Assembly: GCF_001949145.1 (NCBI RefSeq)
Contig: NW_019091400.1
Coordinates: 1,330,185-1,394,184 of the forward strand
Direction: 5' to 3'
Source: Acanthaster planci
Taxonomy: Eukaryota > Echinodermata > Asteroidea > Valvatida > Acanthasteridae
DNA: 64,000 nucleotides
Positions 46,004 to 58,566 of the stretch are shown in pieces. The position numbers and the translations under genes were made by a program. How positions within the stretch are numbered: the stretch's first letter is position 1; each line of letters opens with the position of its first letter. Below the pieces are notes generated by a model that was not told the origin of the DNA, ran no database searches, and worked only from the letters and a program-made list of their open reading frames with translations.

Positions 46004-49000
46004 ATGCCTGGTAGTAACAGTGGCAGTGATTCCTCACTGACGTCCAACCAGCCCAGCGGCTCTGGATGCACCACGCCCACCTCTCAGAAGAAGGTCGTCA
46101 GTTACATCTGCCGCTGGGAATCGTGCAATATTCAGTTCGAAACCAGCGCCGATCTGGCCGACCACGTCAGGATCGAGCATGCTCAGAAACAGGTAAAACA
46201 AAGTGATGATAGTGCTCTGCCGTTGCATCAGACGATCCCAACCGTAAGTTCTGCAGGATGACTTTGGGCTGGCCCTGCAGCACTGTAGTTGGAATTGTTC
46301 TGACTGCCCTGGGAACGGTGGTGTAGTTGAAGTTATCCTTTGTGTGGACCGGAGAGCACATGAGGTCTCTATAGTGCAGGTTTTGAGGCCCTTTTTTGTA
46401 CATCTAAAAGCTCTGACTGATATTTTTGTGTGGGTTGTTTATTTCACCAGGTGGACAAAGGCGTCAAGAAGTATGTTTGCCTCTGGGATGGCTGTAAATG
46501 CTTCAACACTCCCTCCAGCTCCCGCTCCTGGCTCTTCAAGCACGTCCTGCTCCACTGCGGCGACCGGCCGTTCCGCTGCATCCTGGCCGGCTGCACCATG
46601 AGCTTCCCGACGGAAGGCGGGCTGCTGCGCCACGTCCAGACCCACCTGAGTGAGCAGGCCTCCCAGAAGACGCCCCGCAGCAAGGAGGACAGCCCCGGCC
46701 GACTCATGAAGAAGAAGAGGCTTAAATTCAAGCGGCGAGTCTCGCAAGGTAAATTGCGCAAGAGGTACCTTCCCCCACCCTTTCCCGAGCTTTGCAGCCA
46801 AGTTCGTTTCAGTATTTCAAGCGTGTTGACTTGAGTTGCAGTGCATCACTGCATAGTATGTGTGAACCTAAACCAAATACTTTGTCATCGTTGTTATGAA
46901 CTGAAATACATTTATTGTGCAAAGACACTTTGTGAAAACTGCATAATTAATAGATTTGGTTTCACAAATTGAAACCTGTGTTTGCAAGCGTATTGCAAAC
47001 ACTGACGTGTTTCTCATTTCAAAGAAAAACACTTTAAATGGTTTTGTATGTATGAACTCAATCAATTTCAATAGATTAAGAAGGATGATGAAAAAAAGTG
47101 TTCTTGGAAACCTTTTTTAACTTTGGCAATGGAGGAAAGTTGTCATTTCATAAACACAACAATGCACTGAATGTGCTTAAGCAATGCTCTCAGTTACTGT
47201 TTGTAAAAACTAGTCTTACGCAGTTCTTTGAATCTGATGTGAGAGGGGTATGCATAAGCACCATCAAGTAACAGTTTGTGGAGTCGGCAACAAATTTGAC
47301 AGTTTGAAACATTGCCAACACACAGCATGAATGGGGTCAGTTGGGTTGGTTGGTTACACAGTGCCCTGGGTTTCAGAGGCGATAAGGTTAAATACTACTC
47401 TGAGACAGTTTTATTCTTTGGCCATTAAAGTAAACACAATCCACTTTGCTGAAGATGCCTCATCTCTCTTAGAGTTGTGGCTCTGACTGGAAATATCACC
47501 AGAGCTTATGGAAGGCATTGGCTAGTAGCTGTAGCTACTCTTCCAATAGATGCAGGTGTCACTTCTAGTTGTAGCCAGTTGATTTAGATGTGGCTAGAGT
47601 GTATGGCTATGTGCTGAGATCAACAGAAAATGTTCAACACAAGACCTTGTTAGGTCAAAGAGATTTTAGAAGATGGATTTTAGAAGACAGATGGGATGCT
47701 GTTAGACTCAGCAGAGTTTAGCTTCTCCTTTTTTTTTTGAATTAACAGATTCAAGTGAGGGAGGAAATTTTGTAAAATGTAAAATGAGAACCGTTCCTAG
47801 TCATGTACAGAGTAGAAATATCCAAATCACTTTTTGATTGGAGTAGAGAAATGGGCCCATGTCACACAGCTTAAGAAGCCATTAAGAAGCCAATGACATG
47901 TTACATATGCCAACTACATGTATTGTCACATTGATCTCAATTATAACTCTCTAGCTAAGACAGACGACTTCTTTGATACCTGCATCATGGACAGACTTCA
48001 CCACCAGCTGGTAGCGATGAACACCTCTACCCAGATTGACACAGCGGGGCAGGGGAAGAACATTCTCTTTCACAGTAAGGTGAGGACAACGGGTGTCCCT
48101 GTTGTGGAATGACGTCCTTGGGCTGGAAACTTTGATGTGACTTTAGCGAGGAGGGCAAAGCTGGGTGTTGGCTTGAAATCAGCTCCTTGTGTCAAGTAGC
48201 ACTTCTTGAGATGCTTATGTTATTAATGCCCTTAGCAGTGTTGTATTTGAGTCCATCATAAGTCCCTGCCAGTCCCTGTAAGTCACAAGTCATTCAGACC
48301 TGAGCCAATTCACAAGCTGTTCAAATGAGCTGTGACAGAAGCATTCCTTTGTCATTGTTCACCCTGTTACTTATGACTGGCCTTGTGAAGGGACTTGTGA
48401 TGGACTCGAATTCAACACTGGCTCTTAGTTTAGCAGGGGTCAACTTTCATTAAAAAAGAACATTGGACTGGAGGGCCAGTACCTCAGAAAATTTACTGGA
48501 CTAGAACACAAAGTTACAAGACCAATGCTGTCGCAAAAGTGATTACGTACCAACTGTTTTGTTTAAATTACTCTGTTTAAATTACTCTCAATTTAAAAGT
48601 AACTCTCAATTTACTGTCTTGAAAGTTATGTAATACACCTGATTGGACATGTATCTTTAATTCAAAGAGAGTTAAGGTTGCGCAGCTTGTTTTTTTACGA
48701 AAATTTCTGAGTAACTCACAGGGATGTGCCCGAGACCACCTGGCTTGTAGTGGTATTGATAATGCCAGACTGATGTTAAAATTACTGGCCTTGATCTGCC
48801 AGTCAGTGGGTACTTCAAACCTGTGGTTAGTTTGGTTGTTACTAAAGACATCCTTCAGAAAAGATATGCAGGGATGTTAACAAAATTATCGATCTTGCTT
48901 TGGTTTTTATCGTTTTTATTGTGGTGATTTATTTCTTTGGCTATCATTATTTCAGGTGGTTGGGAGGCGAGTTGATCACGACGACGAAGTCAAGGTTCTG

Positions 49001-49414
49001 TTGCATTGGACACCGGAGAACATGTAGGTGCCTGCTCAAACTTTCCCAGATTTTGCAAAATGAAATCCAACCATAGTTTTGAATATCTAGGTTTGCAACA
49101 AGTTAAGTCATATCAATTAACCGCCTTGAAGAAATCACATTTGATTTTAGGAAATTCCTTTAAACAACAGTTTTTCAATTTGAAACTCTGTTGTCACAAC
49201 CCTAGATTTACTGGGAAAGAGATTTCCGTTCTTCACTCGACTTTTGATGTGTTGTTCACATTGCAGCATCCCGGATTCCTGGGTAAGCGAGTGCGATGTC
49301 CACAGGGAGGCCCAACGGGCCGTCCCGATGACCAGCCTGCCCAAAGAAACTGTCCGACTTCTCCACCCCAGCCTAGGCGGCCTACACCGCGCCAGAAAGC
49401 ACAGAAGGAAGTGA
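46004..49414 (+). CDS. AEBP2: AEBP2, zinc-finger cofactor of Polycomb PRC2
   Basis: Coding exons 46004-46192 (exon acceptor before 45982), 46451-46748, 47964-48079, 48956-49023 and 49267-49414; 819 nt, 272 residues plus stop, phases consistent. AEBP2 binds SUZ12/RBBP4 and stimulates PRC2 methylation of histone H3K27 in the nucleus. Seen: three C2H2 fingers (C36, C41, H54, H59; C73, C78, H94, H98; C106, C111, H124, H128), a basic KKKRLKFKRR block, DDFFD, and a C-terminal region with LLHWTPENI and PDSWVSE matching vertebrate AEBP2. The start ATG at 46004 has A at -3 and begins MPGSNSGSDS; an alternative promoter adding an N-terminal extension, as in long vertebrate isoforms, cannot be excluded. 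It ends in basic KHRRK. A polyadenylation signal follows 268 nt later. Confidence 0.94.
48237..48419 (-). mobile_element. AGTGTTG-type MITE, inverted copy
   Basis: Left end AGTGTTGTATTTGAGTC, right end GGACTCGAATTCAACACT; 183 bp. The internal core is the reverse complement of the 38110-38283 copy (CACCCTGTTACTTATGACTGG). It lies in AEBP2 between exons 47964-48079 and 48956-49023. Confidence 0.7.
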
Positions 49415-49681
49415 TGGTTCTCCACCTGCCATTTATTTTAGTTTTGTAAAGCTGAAATATTTTTTTTCCCCCAAAGTGATGTATTTAACTTCAAATTCAG
49501 ATCAGGGGGGTTCTGACACCTGAGCCATTTTTTAGAACCGACTGAAGCTTGAATGTATGTCTCTAAGACTGACGTGTGATGTATTATAATTTTGGTGTTC
49601 TCCCTGTCTCAAAATCCGCATCGTTGAAATGCAGTCACCTTTTAAAGTAGGATGTGATGTAACAAGTTGTAAATACTTATT

Positions 49682-49687
49682 AATAAA
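49682..49687 (+). terminator. AEBP2 polyadenylation signal candidate
   Basis: AATAAA, 268 nt downstream of the AEBP2 stop codon; the first canonical signal after the gene. Confidence 0.6.
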
Positions 49688-49724
49688 ATCATTGAACTGT
49701 ATAGGGAAACTGAGGAGGTGCTTA

Positions 49725-49815
49725 ATTATTAATTATACAGATGAACAAAGAAATTGTCTGGAGCGGGATTTGAGCCTGCAACCTCCGGAACACCATACCG
49801 GTGCTCTACCAACAT
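49725..49815 (-). repeat. tRNA-derived SINE, second family, degraded copy
   Basis: The minus strand has TTGGTAGAGCACCGG and a box-B-like GGCTCAAATCC, and shares the flank AAAGAAATTG with the 27560-27655 copy. It is too mutated to be a tRNA gene. Confidence 0.55.
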
Positions 49816-49928
49816 ACTTTATAATACATGTTTTTATTACCATATCTGAAGTAAATTTAATTTCTGCCCACAATGTGGGTGGTCGGTGAACGGTGGCATT
49901 TTTTCAAAGCACAATATCTTTAATTTTA

Positions 49929-50041
49929 GGCTGCATCTGAATCTGTTGGCTAGGTCTACGTCTTCCCTCCATTAGAAATGTGCGGAGACGCGTAGACAAT
50001 GGACCTAGCCGTAGCTCTGGAAGTCCGTTTCGGACACGGCC
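49929..50041 (-). mobile_element. Harbinger-like MITE, copy 2 (113 bp)
   Basis: Starts GGCTGCATC and ends CGGACACGGCC, flanked by TTA on both sides (49926-49928 and 50042-50044). It is the reverse complement of the element at 18038-18150 and has the same length. Confidence 0.75.
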
Positions 50042-52149
50042 TTAGATTTTAAAGTAGAGCTAAAAAGGCATTTTTACACAGTGTGTGCCACCCTTTTAAG
50101 CCACAATGCATAAATGCTGCTTGTGTTCATTTCTTATCTTTCGTAAGATATGAGCTTTTATTTGCAATTGTTTGCATTAATTGTGAAATTTTTCAAATGG
50201 CACTGCTTGAGTAAAGCAATTAAAGCAAATGTTTAGAGATAGAATTCAGAATAGAATTTTTGGAAGTCATAAATTTTGCTTGAAAACAGAGATTACTGTA
50301 GGATCCGTTAGATTTTTGAAATAAATTGTACAGGTCTTTTACAGTTTGGTGCACATTGTTTTGCGATTCCTGCTGTTTCCTGCAACAAACCCACAATGGT
50401 TTACTTAGGTCACAAAATCGAACACCGTCAACAATCAAGTAAAGGAATACTCCAGTATCTGGGTTGAAATTTGATCGCTGCATTGGTCTTCAGGTCACTG
50501 AGGGGCTGCGGACCATGGGGCAGCAAGCTCTTCTTGGTTGTGTTCTTGGGTACAACTGGGGTACAAAGGTTGCACAAATCCAGTCATGGTCGTGATACAG
50601 ATGTACGTGTACATCTTAAATATGTATCACATTCAGGAAGACTTACATCAGAATGGCATATTTATGGCTTTTTATTGTCCTATCCTTTTTCGAGAGCTAT
50701 TGAATACATTTTGGTTGTTGGGAAATCCAAAAAATTCTTCACAATCTGTCCTTTTCCTCACCACGAAAAAATGTTGGCAGATGATTCAATAGCCCATCTT
50801 TCCGGTCAAAAAGTGAGGGGATGTACACCCCATCCGCAGGATTTAGTTTGAGGCACGTTATCCAACCTCTCCAAGCAAAACTGCCACAATGAACAAATTA
50901 AAGGTTTATGACGTCATAAATAATTTATTAATTAAATTTATCCTCTCAATACCTGATGATCATTCAAAAAGCAATATGTAAAAATGTCAAAAACCATTTA
51001 TTTGCGATATTTCTCCAGGAACAAATAAAATTTACCGTGAATTTTATTTCATGATCTGTAACATCTTGTTTGATTAGAAAGAGATGTAACCACGTACAAG
51101 GAAACTTGTAAAAAGATTACAAGCACTGCAAACTTTGCTTACATTTGTAAATATGAATTCCAAGAAAATTTGACAGAGTATAAAGGATGTTCTACATCAC
51201 GACAAATGGTTATGGAAGTTATGTAAAAGCAGCTGCTCTCATTTGAAAAATGCATGATAGATTTCAGGGTTCTTACGATTTTTGGGAACAAAATATAATC
51301 AGTTCCTGAAATTTATCGTCACCAACATCACAAACTTAAACAGTGTGGGGCTTGTGTGTGAACCTTGCATGGACAATTTACAGTTCCTGTAACTTTCATC
51401 TTTATTTACTGACACACAAGTGCCTGCCTGTGTACCGGGGACATTTCGTTTCCACAAACTGAAACTGTTCTTTATTTTCAAAGTTAGAAAGATGCTTTGC
51501 TGAATGCAACAACACTCCACAAGAACTTGTACACGGATGGAGTGAATTCGAGTCAAACCTCTTACAACAGTTTCTCTGAATTGTACATCCACAAAAATGC
51601 TTGTGCATTGGTTCCTGGCAACTAATATCTTTAACTTACACTTCAGTACGCGAAATGTGTACACATGCCATTGTGTCTTAGGGGAACCAGAATTATCCAG
51701 TGCGTGGTTAACTCCAGAAATTAGGGGTCCAAAAGCGTGACATTTTGGTGTCCCTGTTACATCTGACCTTTGTTATTTGAGATGGAAATATCATCGGAAT
51801 TGATTTCAAACTATTACTATTTGTTTGACAGGTAATTTGCATTAATTCACTCTAGGAAATTAAAAAATGTGTTCTGAACTCCCCTAATTTCTGGAATTAC
51901 CCACTTGTGTGTTAGTTTGTGGAGATAGTGAGCTTATGTTTGCATAATATCTTGCAGGTCCTTCTTTCCTGAAAGTACTGACAATCTCACAGGAATTGTA
52001 CAACTGATTGAATGCTGCAAACAACGTGCGCTAATAAAAAGTGGACGATAATGAGCTAGGTAAACCTGAAGGCGCTTAGTGGGATGCCAGGGTTGGATAA
52101 ACTTTGAAAGTTTGACAATGTGGCCCCAACTGAATCCTGGCTCCGAGTT

Positions 52150-55100
52150 CTAGGATGTGATGCGGATTCCTGAGATGCTGGGGGGTTCCTTCCTTCGTCT
52201 CTCCTGCTTCTCCAGGAGAATCTGCCGCTGCTTGGCGACAACCGCCGACGGATCCACGGCCGGCAATGGCGGGCACTTGCACTCTTCCCTCAGTTTCAAA
52301 ACCTGTCACCGTTGGAAAGTGGGGGGGAGGAGAGGAAGACAAAATCTCATCAGATCATCTACCACGTAAATCCAGTCTTCTGATTGGCCAAGAGCAAGTC
52401 ACATGAATTGGTTGGACTCCTTAAGGCTAATGAGCAAGATGGCCCTGGAATTTGAAGAGCATAGCACACTGCACATGAATTTTTTATTTGGTATTGAGGA
52501 TCATACAACATAGTGCATTTACGGGATGCGTATTTCACTGCAGGAAAAATGCAGGAAAAAAAACAGGTTTGCATGGTTATTTTACCTGACACACAGTAAG
52601 CAATGAGCGTTTCACATCAAAATATTCTTCATATGTTTTTTGAGACAGCCATGCAAAACGGACAGCTTTTCCAAGCTGCAAACATACCCTTTAATACCTG
52701 TCCACAGACCATTTCTGATGATCCCTATTCACAGGTAGGCCAAATACAGATCATGTTTGGCTTCTGTGTACAGCTATGCCTCTGTGATAAACATTGCAAT
52801 CACAAACACCACAAAGCAGTTGTCCCCTCAACATGGGGCCAGGCAGAGCCGCACCATTTGCACATGCATATGTAAAAAATGCCTTATGCATAAGGACAAG
52901 TATGAACGCAAACATTTTGTTAATCATTTGCCGATTTTGCCTGGCATCCTGGGCAATTTTTGTGCAGAAGTCACCAGGGAAAATCAACCCGGTGATCAAC
53001 AAATGGTCTGTGCTCAAACTTGCTCTCAGCTGTCATGAACGTGCCCTTCAGTGCCAATTACAGTATTTATAATAAGACTGCACTCCTTCCCTCGGTTGAC
53101 TTACCTCGGGCATGTGCGCACCCAGACTGTCAGCTCTGTTCTGGTGGGTAGGGTGCGTACTCAACCATTCAATGTCTACAGTGTCTTCCTCGCCGGCGTC
53201 ACTCCGCAGGGCCATGAGCTCCCAGAAGGCTTTGCACTCTCGAACGTCAAAACAGCTCTTGGGTAAGAGAACAAGGTTAAAGGGATCAATTCAAAATGGG
53301 GCCTCCGAAAGGTAGATCATACTTAAGAATGTCTTCCTGAAGGGAGACGAGAGGGAGGAAGTAATGGGGGAGGGTGCAGGAGGGTGGGGTGGGTGGGTGT
53401 GTGGTGAGAAGGATAGGGGTGTGGTACCCTGTGCCTACCTTAGCAGCAAGTATGAGACCCACTCGATCCGCTTCTGTCTCCAGACTACGGCTGTAGGGCA
53501 TTTCAAGTAGCAGCTGGAATTGATCAGATAATGCAAACTTATTTAACAGAAGTTGACCCACCTTACACTTGCGCACGTCACTGACTTAAATTTCCACTCT
53601 CTGCCTCTCCTTAGTGAGTTTGACGTTTGTAAGCTCAAAATCCATTCAAAACTTGGCTGACATAAAGCGATCTCATTTTTCCACAATTCATTCCCAAAGC
53701 CATGCCGATACTGGGATGCTCCTTTCTTCCTGGACGAAAGTTCAAAATCCCTCTCACATAGATGTCGTTTGTTCATTTTGAATTTCTTCATTTTTGCCTT
53801 TTACCTCTACAACTTTGCTTTTGAACCAGGTGGCTACGACGGCTAACCCATCACTGGGGAGGAAAGCCCACAGGGCAGCAAGAACAACGATAAGGAGTAC
53901 GTCCACAAACTGGGTGAAGCTGACCTGCTCTGCCTGCGTAAATCACAATACAAATGGACAACATGCAACAGGTCAGAAACAAAATGGAGCCCCGCATTGT
54001 CTTTGTACACAGGTTGGGCACATTCCTATCTAATGACAATTTCTGACAAAATGAAAATGACAACCAATAATTCCAACAAACATGACCCCTTGGTGGATTT
54101 TGGAGGTGAGTTGGGGTTGACAATATAATTTTTAATCGTTTACTTTTTTCTGTGGGAAGTTTTCAGTACACATGATCATGAAAACTGTGACTGACAATGC
54201 CACGGAATTTCTGTCTTTCCATTTCTGTTTAAAATACTGGCTTTTGGCATTGCATCATTCAGTCACACGGAGTCTAGCAACTTACCGCATGATTGAGTAC
54301 AACATGGGCTATCTCATGTGCCAGTACGGCTCCCAACTGGTCTTCATTGGTCACTGCTTTCAGGATACCGGCAAAGACAAAAATTTCCCCATTCTGCAAC
54401 ACCGACAAAATTAGTGAAACTTGATGGCTTGTTACTGTTTTGGTCAATATATGGTATTGAATGACATTTGCTGGAGCATTTTAATCATAGGACTTTATGA
54501 CCAATTTCACAAGAAACGACATGATTTTTCTGACAGCTACTCACTGGCAGGACAAATGCATTCTTGACGTCCTTGTCTATGATGTGTATGGTCCAGGTGC
54601 GATCTCGAATCTCGGGAATGTCGCTGTTAGCCTCGGTGATTTTTATCACCAGCTTGGCTATCGTCAAGTAGAGCGGGTGGGAACTGTGCACAGACTTTTC
54701 TGCATGCAATGACTTCATCTATTTGAATAGCGCAAAAGCAGCCAAAAAGTGAAAATTTCTTTGTACTGTAAAACTGGATAATGTGGTCTGAGAGGGACGA
54801 CGGTGAAGCCTTCAAGCATGATTGTATTCCTTCTAATAACTCATCTCTTGAAGGAGAGGTTGAGGCTGCCAGCCAACACTCCTTTGCCAAGACCAAGGTT
54901 TAATCAACCACCGACACCAGCCTAGCAGGGAAGCAATCGCTGCAAAGTACCTAGCCTAAGGACACATTTGCCCTGATTCCCAAACATCTCACTATTAAAA
55001 TGTGATACTCTACAATGAGTAATTTCAGCTCTTGGAGTTCTTCAGTAATTCTTGGCAAGACATAAATCTGTGTAAACTGAAACTGTTCTGAATGCAATAT

Positions 55101-57327
55101 TTGAAATTGATTTGATTGAACTGATTGATTGATTAAATTTTCAGATTTGAGGGCCTTTCCTTTCCAACTCAAATGCAACATGACAAAATAACAAAGAACT
55201 AGAAAATGCACAGGTGGGGAAAAATGGAAAACTGCATCCATAATCCAAAAGGTTTGGAGCAAATGCCACGCTTACTTTTTCATACTCAGAGGCGGCAATC
55301 TTCTTAAACTGGCTATCCGTGAAGGCAATGAAGCGCTTCCTGTTGGTGAACGGCGTTGTCTGCAAGTGACTGTAGTAGTAGACCGAGCAGACACCCGTCA
55401 GCCCCAGCAGCGTTGCCAGGATCTTGTACTTGTGCCTGCCCAGGGACTCATAGAAGTACTGCCGCTTGTTGTGGGGTAGAGCTCTCCACCAGTTTCGGAA
55501 GGTACTGTGAGGGCATTAGCAAGCATCTCTCAAATTTGGTCGTTCTTCACTAAGTGAACGTCAAGTTTGTGACCAATGAGCAACCTCAGCAATCCAAAAT
55601 GAACTTCAGAAGTCAGGATTTCATGTGAAGACCATACATGCATATGTGACCTATCACCACAAAGTGAGCTGAAAGTTGGAATTTTCAGAAATTGCGATAT
55701 TGGCATTTTTAAAAACAGCAAAAGGAGAGCTTTCCAAAGGTATGTCCATGGAACACTTGGGTAAAAGTATAAGGTGACAATGTGACATTATTCTGGCAGC
55801 TTTGCGTCTTTGTTTCTGACATTGTTTCAATATTTCTGACCAGGCAGGAATGATGCTGTCATCGAAATTGCTGAGAAAATGTCATTTTTAAATATCTGAT
55901 CCTGGGAAAAAAAATTGGAATTAAACAGACGGATTACTCTTTCCAAATATTACAAAATGACAACACTGACCTCCACTTCAATATTTTGACTTTGAACCCT
56001 CAAAAAAGGAAAGCGTGGAATGCCACTTCATGCCAGGTCGCATTTGGAGGTTGGCATTCTCTTTGCCAGCATGGGGCAAAAATAAGAAGACTAGGAACAC
56101 TGGTTGCAAAGATCTTCAACAACTGGTCAAAGATTGTCAACAGTGGTAGATGGGGGGGGTAGATGTCGCTCTAGCACTGAAGACTGGACATGCATGGACA
56201 ATTTTGGAATTCTACAGAGACAAATTTGAGCATCACTGTAGCTCTGGAAAGCCCCTAGCGATAGCAACAGCAGACATGTACATGTACAATACAGGGTGAG
56301 TTGTGACAATTTTAGGTAAGAAGCCATTTCAGTTCCCAAGTCTGCACGTTTGCTTAGGCATGAAAAGGTCAATGGTGCAACTTTAATCTATCATTGGCTG
56401 GGTCGTCTCAAAATACTGTAATTTACAGCCATTTTTCAATCAGTTAGTGTAACCTTATCCCATTCCACCATTTCAAGAACAAAATGACGCTTGAGGGCGA
56501 TGTTCAAGATCAGTAATAATGTGTTTTGCTCCAGTATGACCTTATGTAAATGGCAAATTTATGACATAAAAAAAAAATTCTTCCTTTTTGCCTGCTATTT
56601 TACATTTTGGCTGTGGAGAAGTCTGAAAAATTATTCACAATCCACATAAATTTTTTTTCACCATGAGAAAGTGGGGGGGAGGATGATTCAACTGGTGAGA
56701 CAGAAACCTTATTCCCCTCAGGTTTGAGTCCATATTTGCACCATTTTATTCAAACTCTTTTGGGCTAGGTGTTTCCAAATTTTGTAAGGCCTTTCTGACA
56801 TAGGTATGTGTTGCCAGATGTTGAGAAATGTTTATGGATATTTCATCTTCGCTGTCAACTCATTCTGCAGTGGTAAAAACAATGAACGGCAATTCTCTTT
56901 GGAATCAAGGAGTGACTCACCGTCCACTTAAAATAGCTGTCAACTTTGCAATTGGCTTCACAAATAAGAGAACAAGTAATGGAGGGATGGCCTGACGAGG
57001 GGGCGATGTCCTGAATCCGACAGTAGAATAAATTTGGCCGTCGTGCCGACATAGCAAAGTCTTCAGTCGACTTGCCAGGACAGTGTCACATCTCAGCCGG
57101 CCCGATTTCAATCTCGGTGACTGTAAGACACAGCTGCTTGAGAACACTGCAGTGGAGAGTTTTCTGATTTGTGGCACGATTTCAGTTTGTGGAAACGGTG
57201 AAAGAGATTGGGCTCTGGATGATCTGCGTCTGAGGCACTGTGGCAGTGTGTTGTGCTGGCGAGCAACCTCCAACCAAGACTGGAAGAATCGCCAGTTATT
57301 TCTAGTTAACATTGTGGTTCCTGTCAA
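52150..57327 (-). CDS. OMA1: OMA1, inner mitochondrial membrane zinc metalloprotease
   Basis: Eight minus-strand exons: 57327-56921, 55504-55276, 54694-54545, 54393-54286, 53933-53805, 53513-53439, 53257-53105 and 52302-52150; 1404 nt, 467 residues plus stop, all phases compatible. OMA1 is an M48 peptidase activated by loss of membrane potential; it cleaves OPA1 and DELE1. Seen: an Arg/Ser-rich N-terminus suited to mitochondrial import, FRNWWRALP followed by a hydrophobic segment (about KILATLLGLTG), TPFTNRKRF, AFVLP, zinc motif HEIAH (about 288-292), a second hydrophobic segment in exon 5, ETEAD (about 353-357, third ligand), and WLSTHPTHQNR. The acceptor of exon 3 is inferred from frame (AAAAG before 54694), so a few residues there could differ. 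ATG 57327 is chosen as first in frame; MLTRNN five residues later is an alternative. The C-terminus is shorter than human. Confidence 0.94.
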
Positions 57328-57728
57328 TGAAACAATTAAGCATTTCTTGTTGACTGCTCAAAAGAGCCCAAAAGATACTGTAACTCATAATGTCTGATAC
57401 TCTAGGAGTGGAACCCCAGAAGAATAGTCACGGGTAAAATCCACGGAATCAAGCAGGGACTGAAAACCCAGTCCACAGTGGACTGAGCTGGACATGCTGG
57501 AAATCATACCCTGAGACTAACCTCAGCCGCTGACATGGCCAAGATGAGAGGCAAAGAAAGCACCACTATAAAAATGGGTGGAAAGAGTTGCATATATACG
57601 GATGCCACTCGACATCCCGTGCACAAACCCTATGAGACTGGTCTGAAAATTTTTAAGTGTTTTCTATGTAAACAACTTGGTGTTTTTCCTTCCTAAATTG
57701 AACTTTTCTGGACATGTTTTTGCTTTCT

Positions 57729-58033
57729 TTTCAAAGATGGATTTGCGCCGGGGAGATAGAATTAATGTTGGATTTTTGCCCTGCCTGACGTGTATTTAAA
57801 CACTGTATACTCGGTGTATGCCACCGAAGGCTTGTGAAAAAACCACAAGCATAATCAGGTGGGACTTGAACCCACAACTTCCTGCTAACTAGTGCAGACA
57901 TCTTAACCACTTGACCACCAAGCTTGCCGGTGCGGTGCTGGCTGGTTCTAATCAGATGTAGCACTAGCAGCGGGTACCGCGAACAACTATTTCAGTCTAT
58001 TTAGTATTTGCGCCAGGGAGATGGAATTAATTT
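57729..58033 (-). repeat. tRNA-derived SINE with terminal direct repeats, copy 2
   Basis: Same family as 33561-33852: it begins with the GGATTTGCGCC block and carries the B-box region (plus strand AGGTGGGACTTGAACCCACA) and AAGCTTGCCGG. The opening block recurs at 58005-58033 (TATTTGCGCCAGGGAGATGG). The period is about 263 bp. Confidence 0.7.
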
Positions 58034-58205
58034 GGATTTTGCCCCACCTGATAGGCCTGATGTGTATTACTATTAGTAGGAGGTCGTGGGTTCGAGTCCC
58101 ACCCGAGTACACTTGTGGTTTTTTCACAAGCCTTTGGGGGCATACACTGAGTAGGCCTATACAAAATACACTTCGGGCAAGGCAAAAATCCAAAATTAGT
58201 TTTTG
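58005..58205 (+). repeat. Rearranged SINE, inverted junction
   Basis: A short 3'-end fragment in minus orientation (58005-58060) abuts a truncated plus-orientation copy from about 58078 (AGGAGGTCGTGGGTTCGAGT) to 58205 (CAAAATTAG). The join lies inside the tRNA-like part, so only half the tRNA remains. Confidence 0.6.
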
Positions 58206-58457
58206 CTTTCTGATAGCCAATAGGTCACTGTAGGGAATTCTACGATGACAAAGTAGCTAGCTCAGACAGTAGCTGGCTCTTCCTGTGCGTAACTCAACCC
58301 CAAGGGTGTACGTAAAATCGTATTGAGACTGGAGGATTTGGGACTGTTAGGGCTGATATACTATTGTGATTTTGCAATTTTTACTCCCGTAATTATGTTA
58401 TAATCCTGAAAATGAAATATTTACCCGAATTCAGACTTCACACCGTTCACTGGTTGT

Positions 58458-58566
58458 GTTTGATTTGTTTGGCTGCGGCTGGAAAATACACACATCTCTA
58501 CGGCAGTGCCTATAGCCACTACCTGTAGAGTAATGCAACATCAAGCCGCAGCCAAAGCATTCAAAC
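58458..58566. repeat. Short inverted-repeat element with GGCTGCGG arms
   Basis: The left arm GTTTGATTTGTTTGGCTGCG pairs with the reverse complement of the right arm (GTTTGAATGCTTTGGCTGCG). Left-half-like sequences (TTGGCTACGGYT, then AATACACAC-type sequence) recur at about 40676 and 44918, so this belongs to a dispersed family. Confidence 0.5.

Larger units (their letters stand above)
49415..52149. other. Intergenic region between convergent AEBP2 and OMA1
   Basis: Holds the two 3'UTRs, a degraded tRNA-like SINE (49725-49815) and a Harbinger-like MITE (49929-50041). Minus-strand AATAAA candidates for OMA1 are at 51471-51476 and 51401-51406. No exon was recognised. Confidence 0.65.

Noticed and set aside
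46439-46801. 120- and 105-codon minus-strand frames
   Set aside because: Antisense shadows of the AEBP2 zinc-finger exon.
54695-55275. Possible extra small OMA1 exon between exons 2 and 3
   Set aside because: Human OMA1 has a few more residues here, but the in-frame acceptor before 54694 joins exons 2 and 3 directly, and no supported mini-exon was found.
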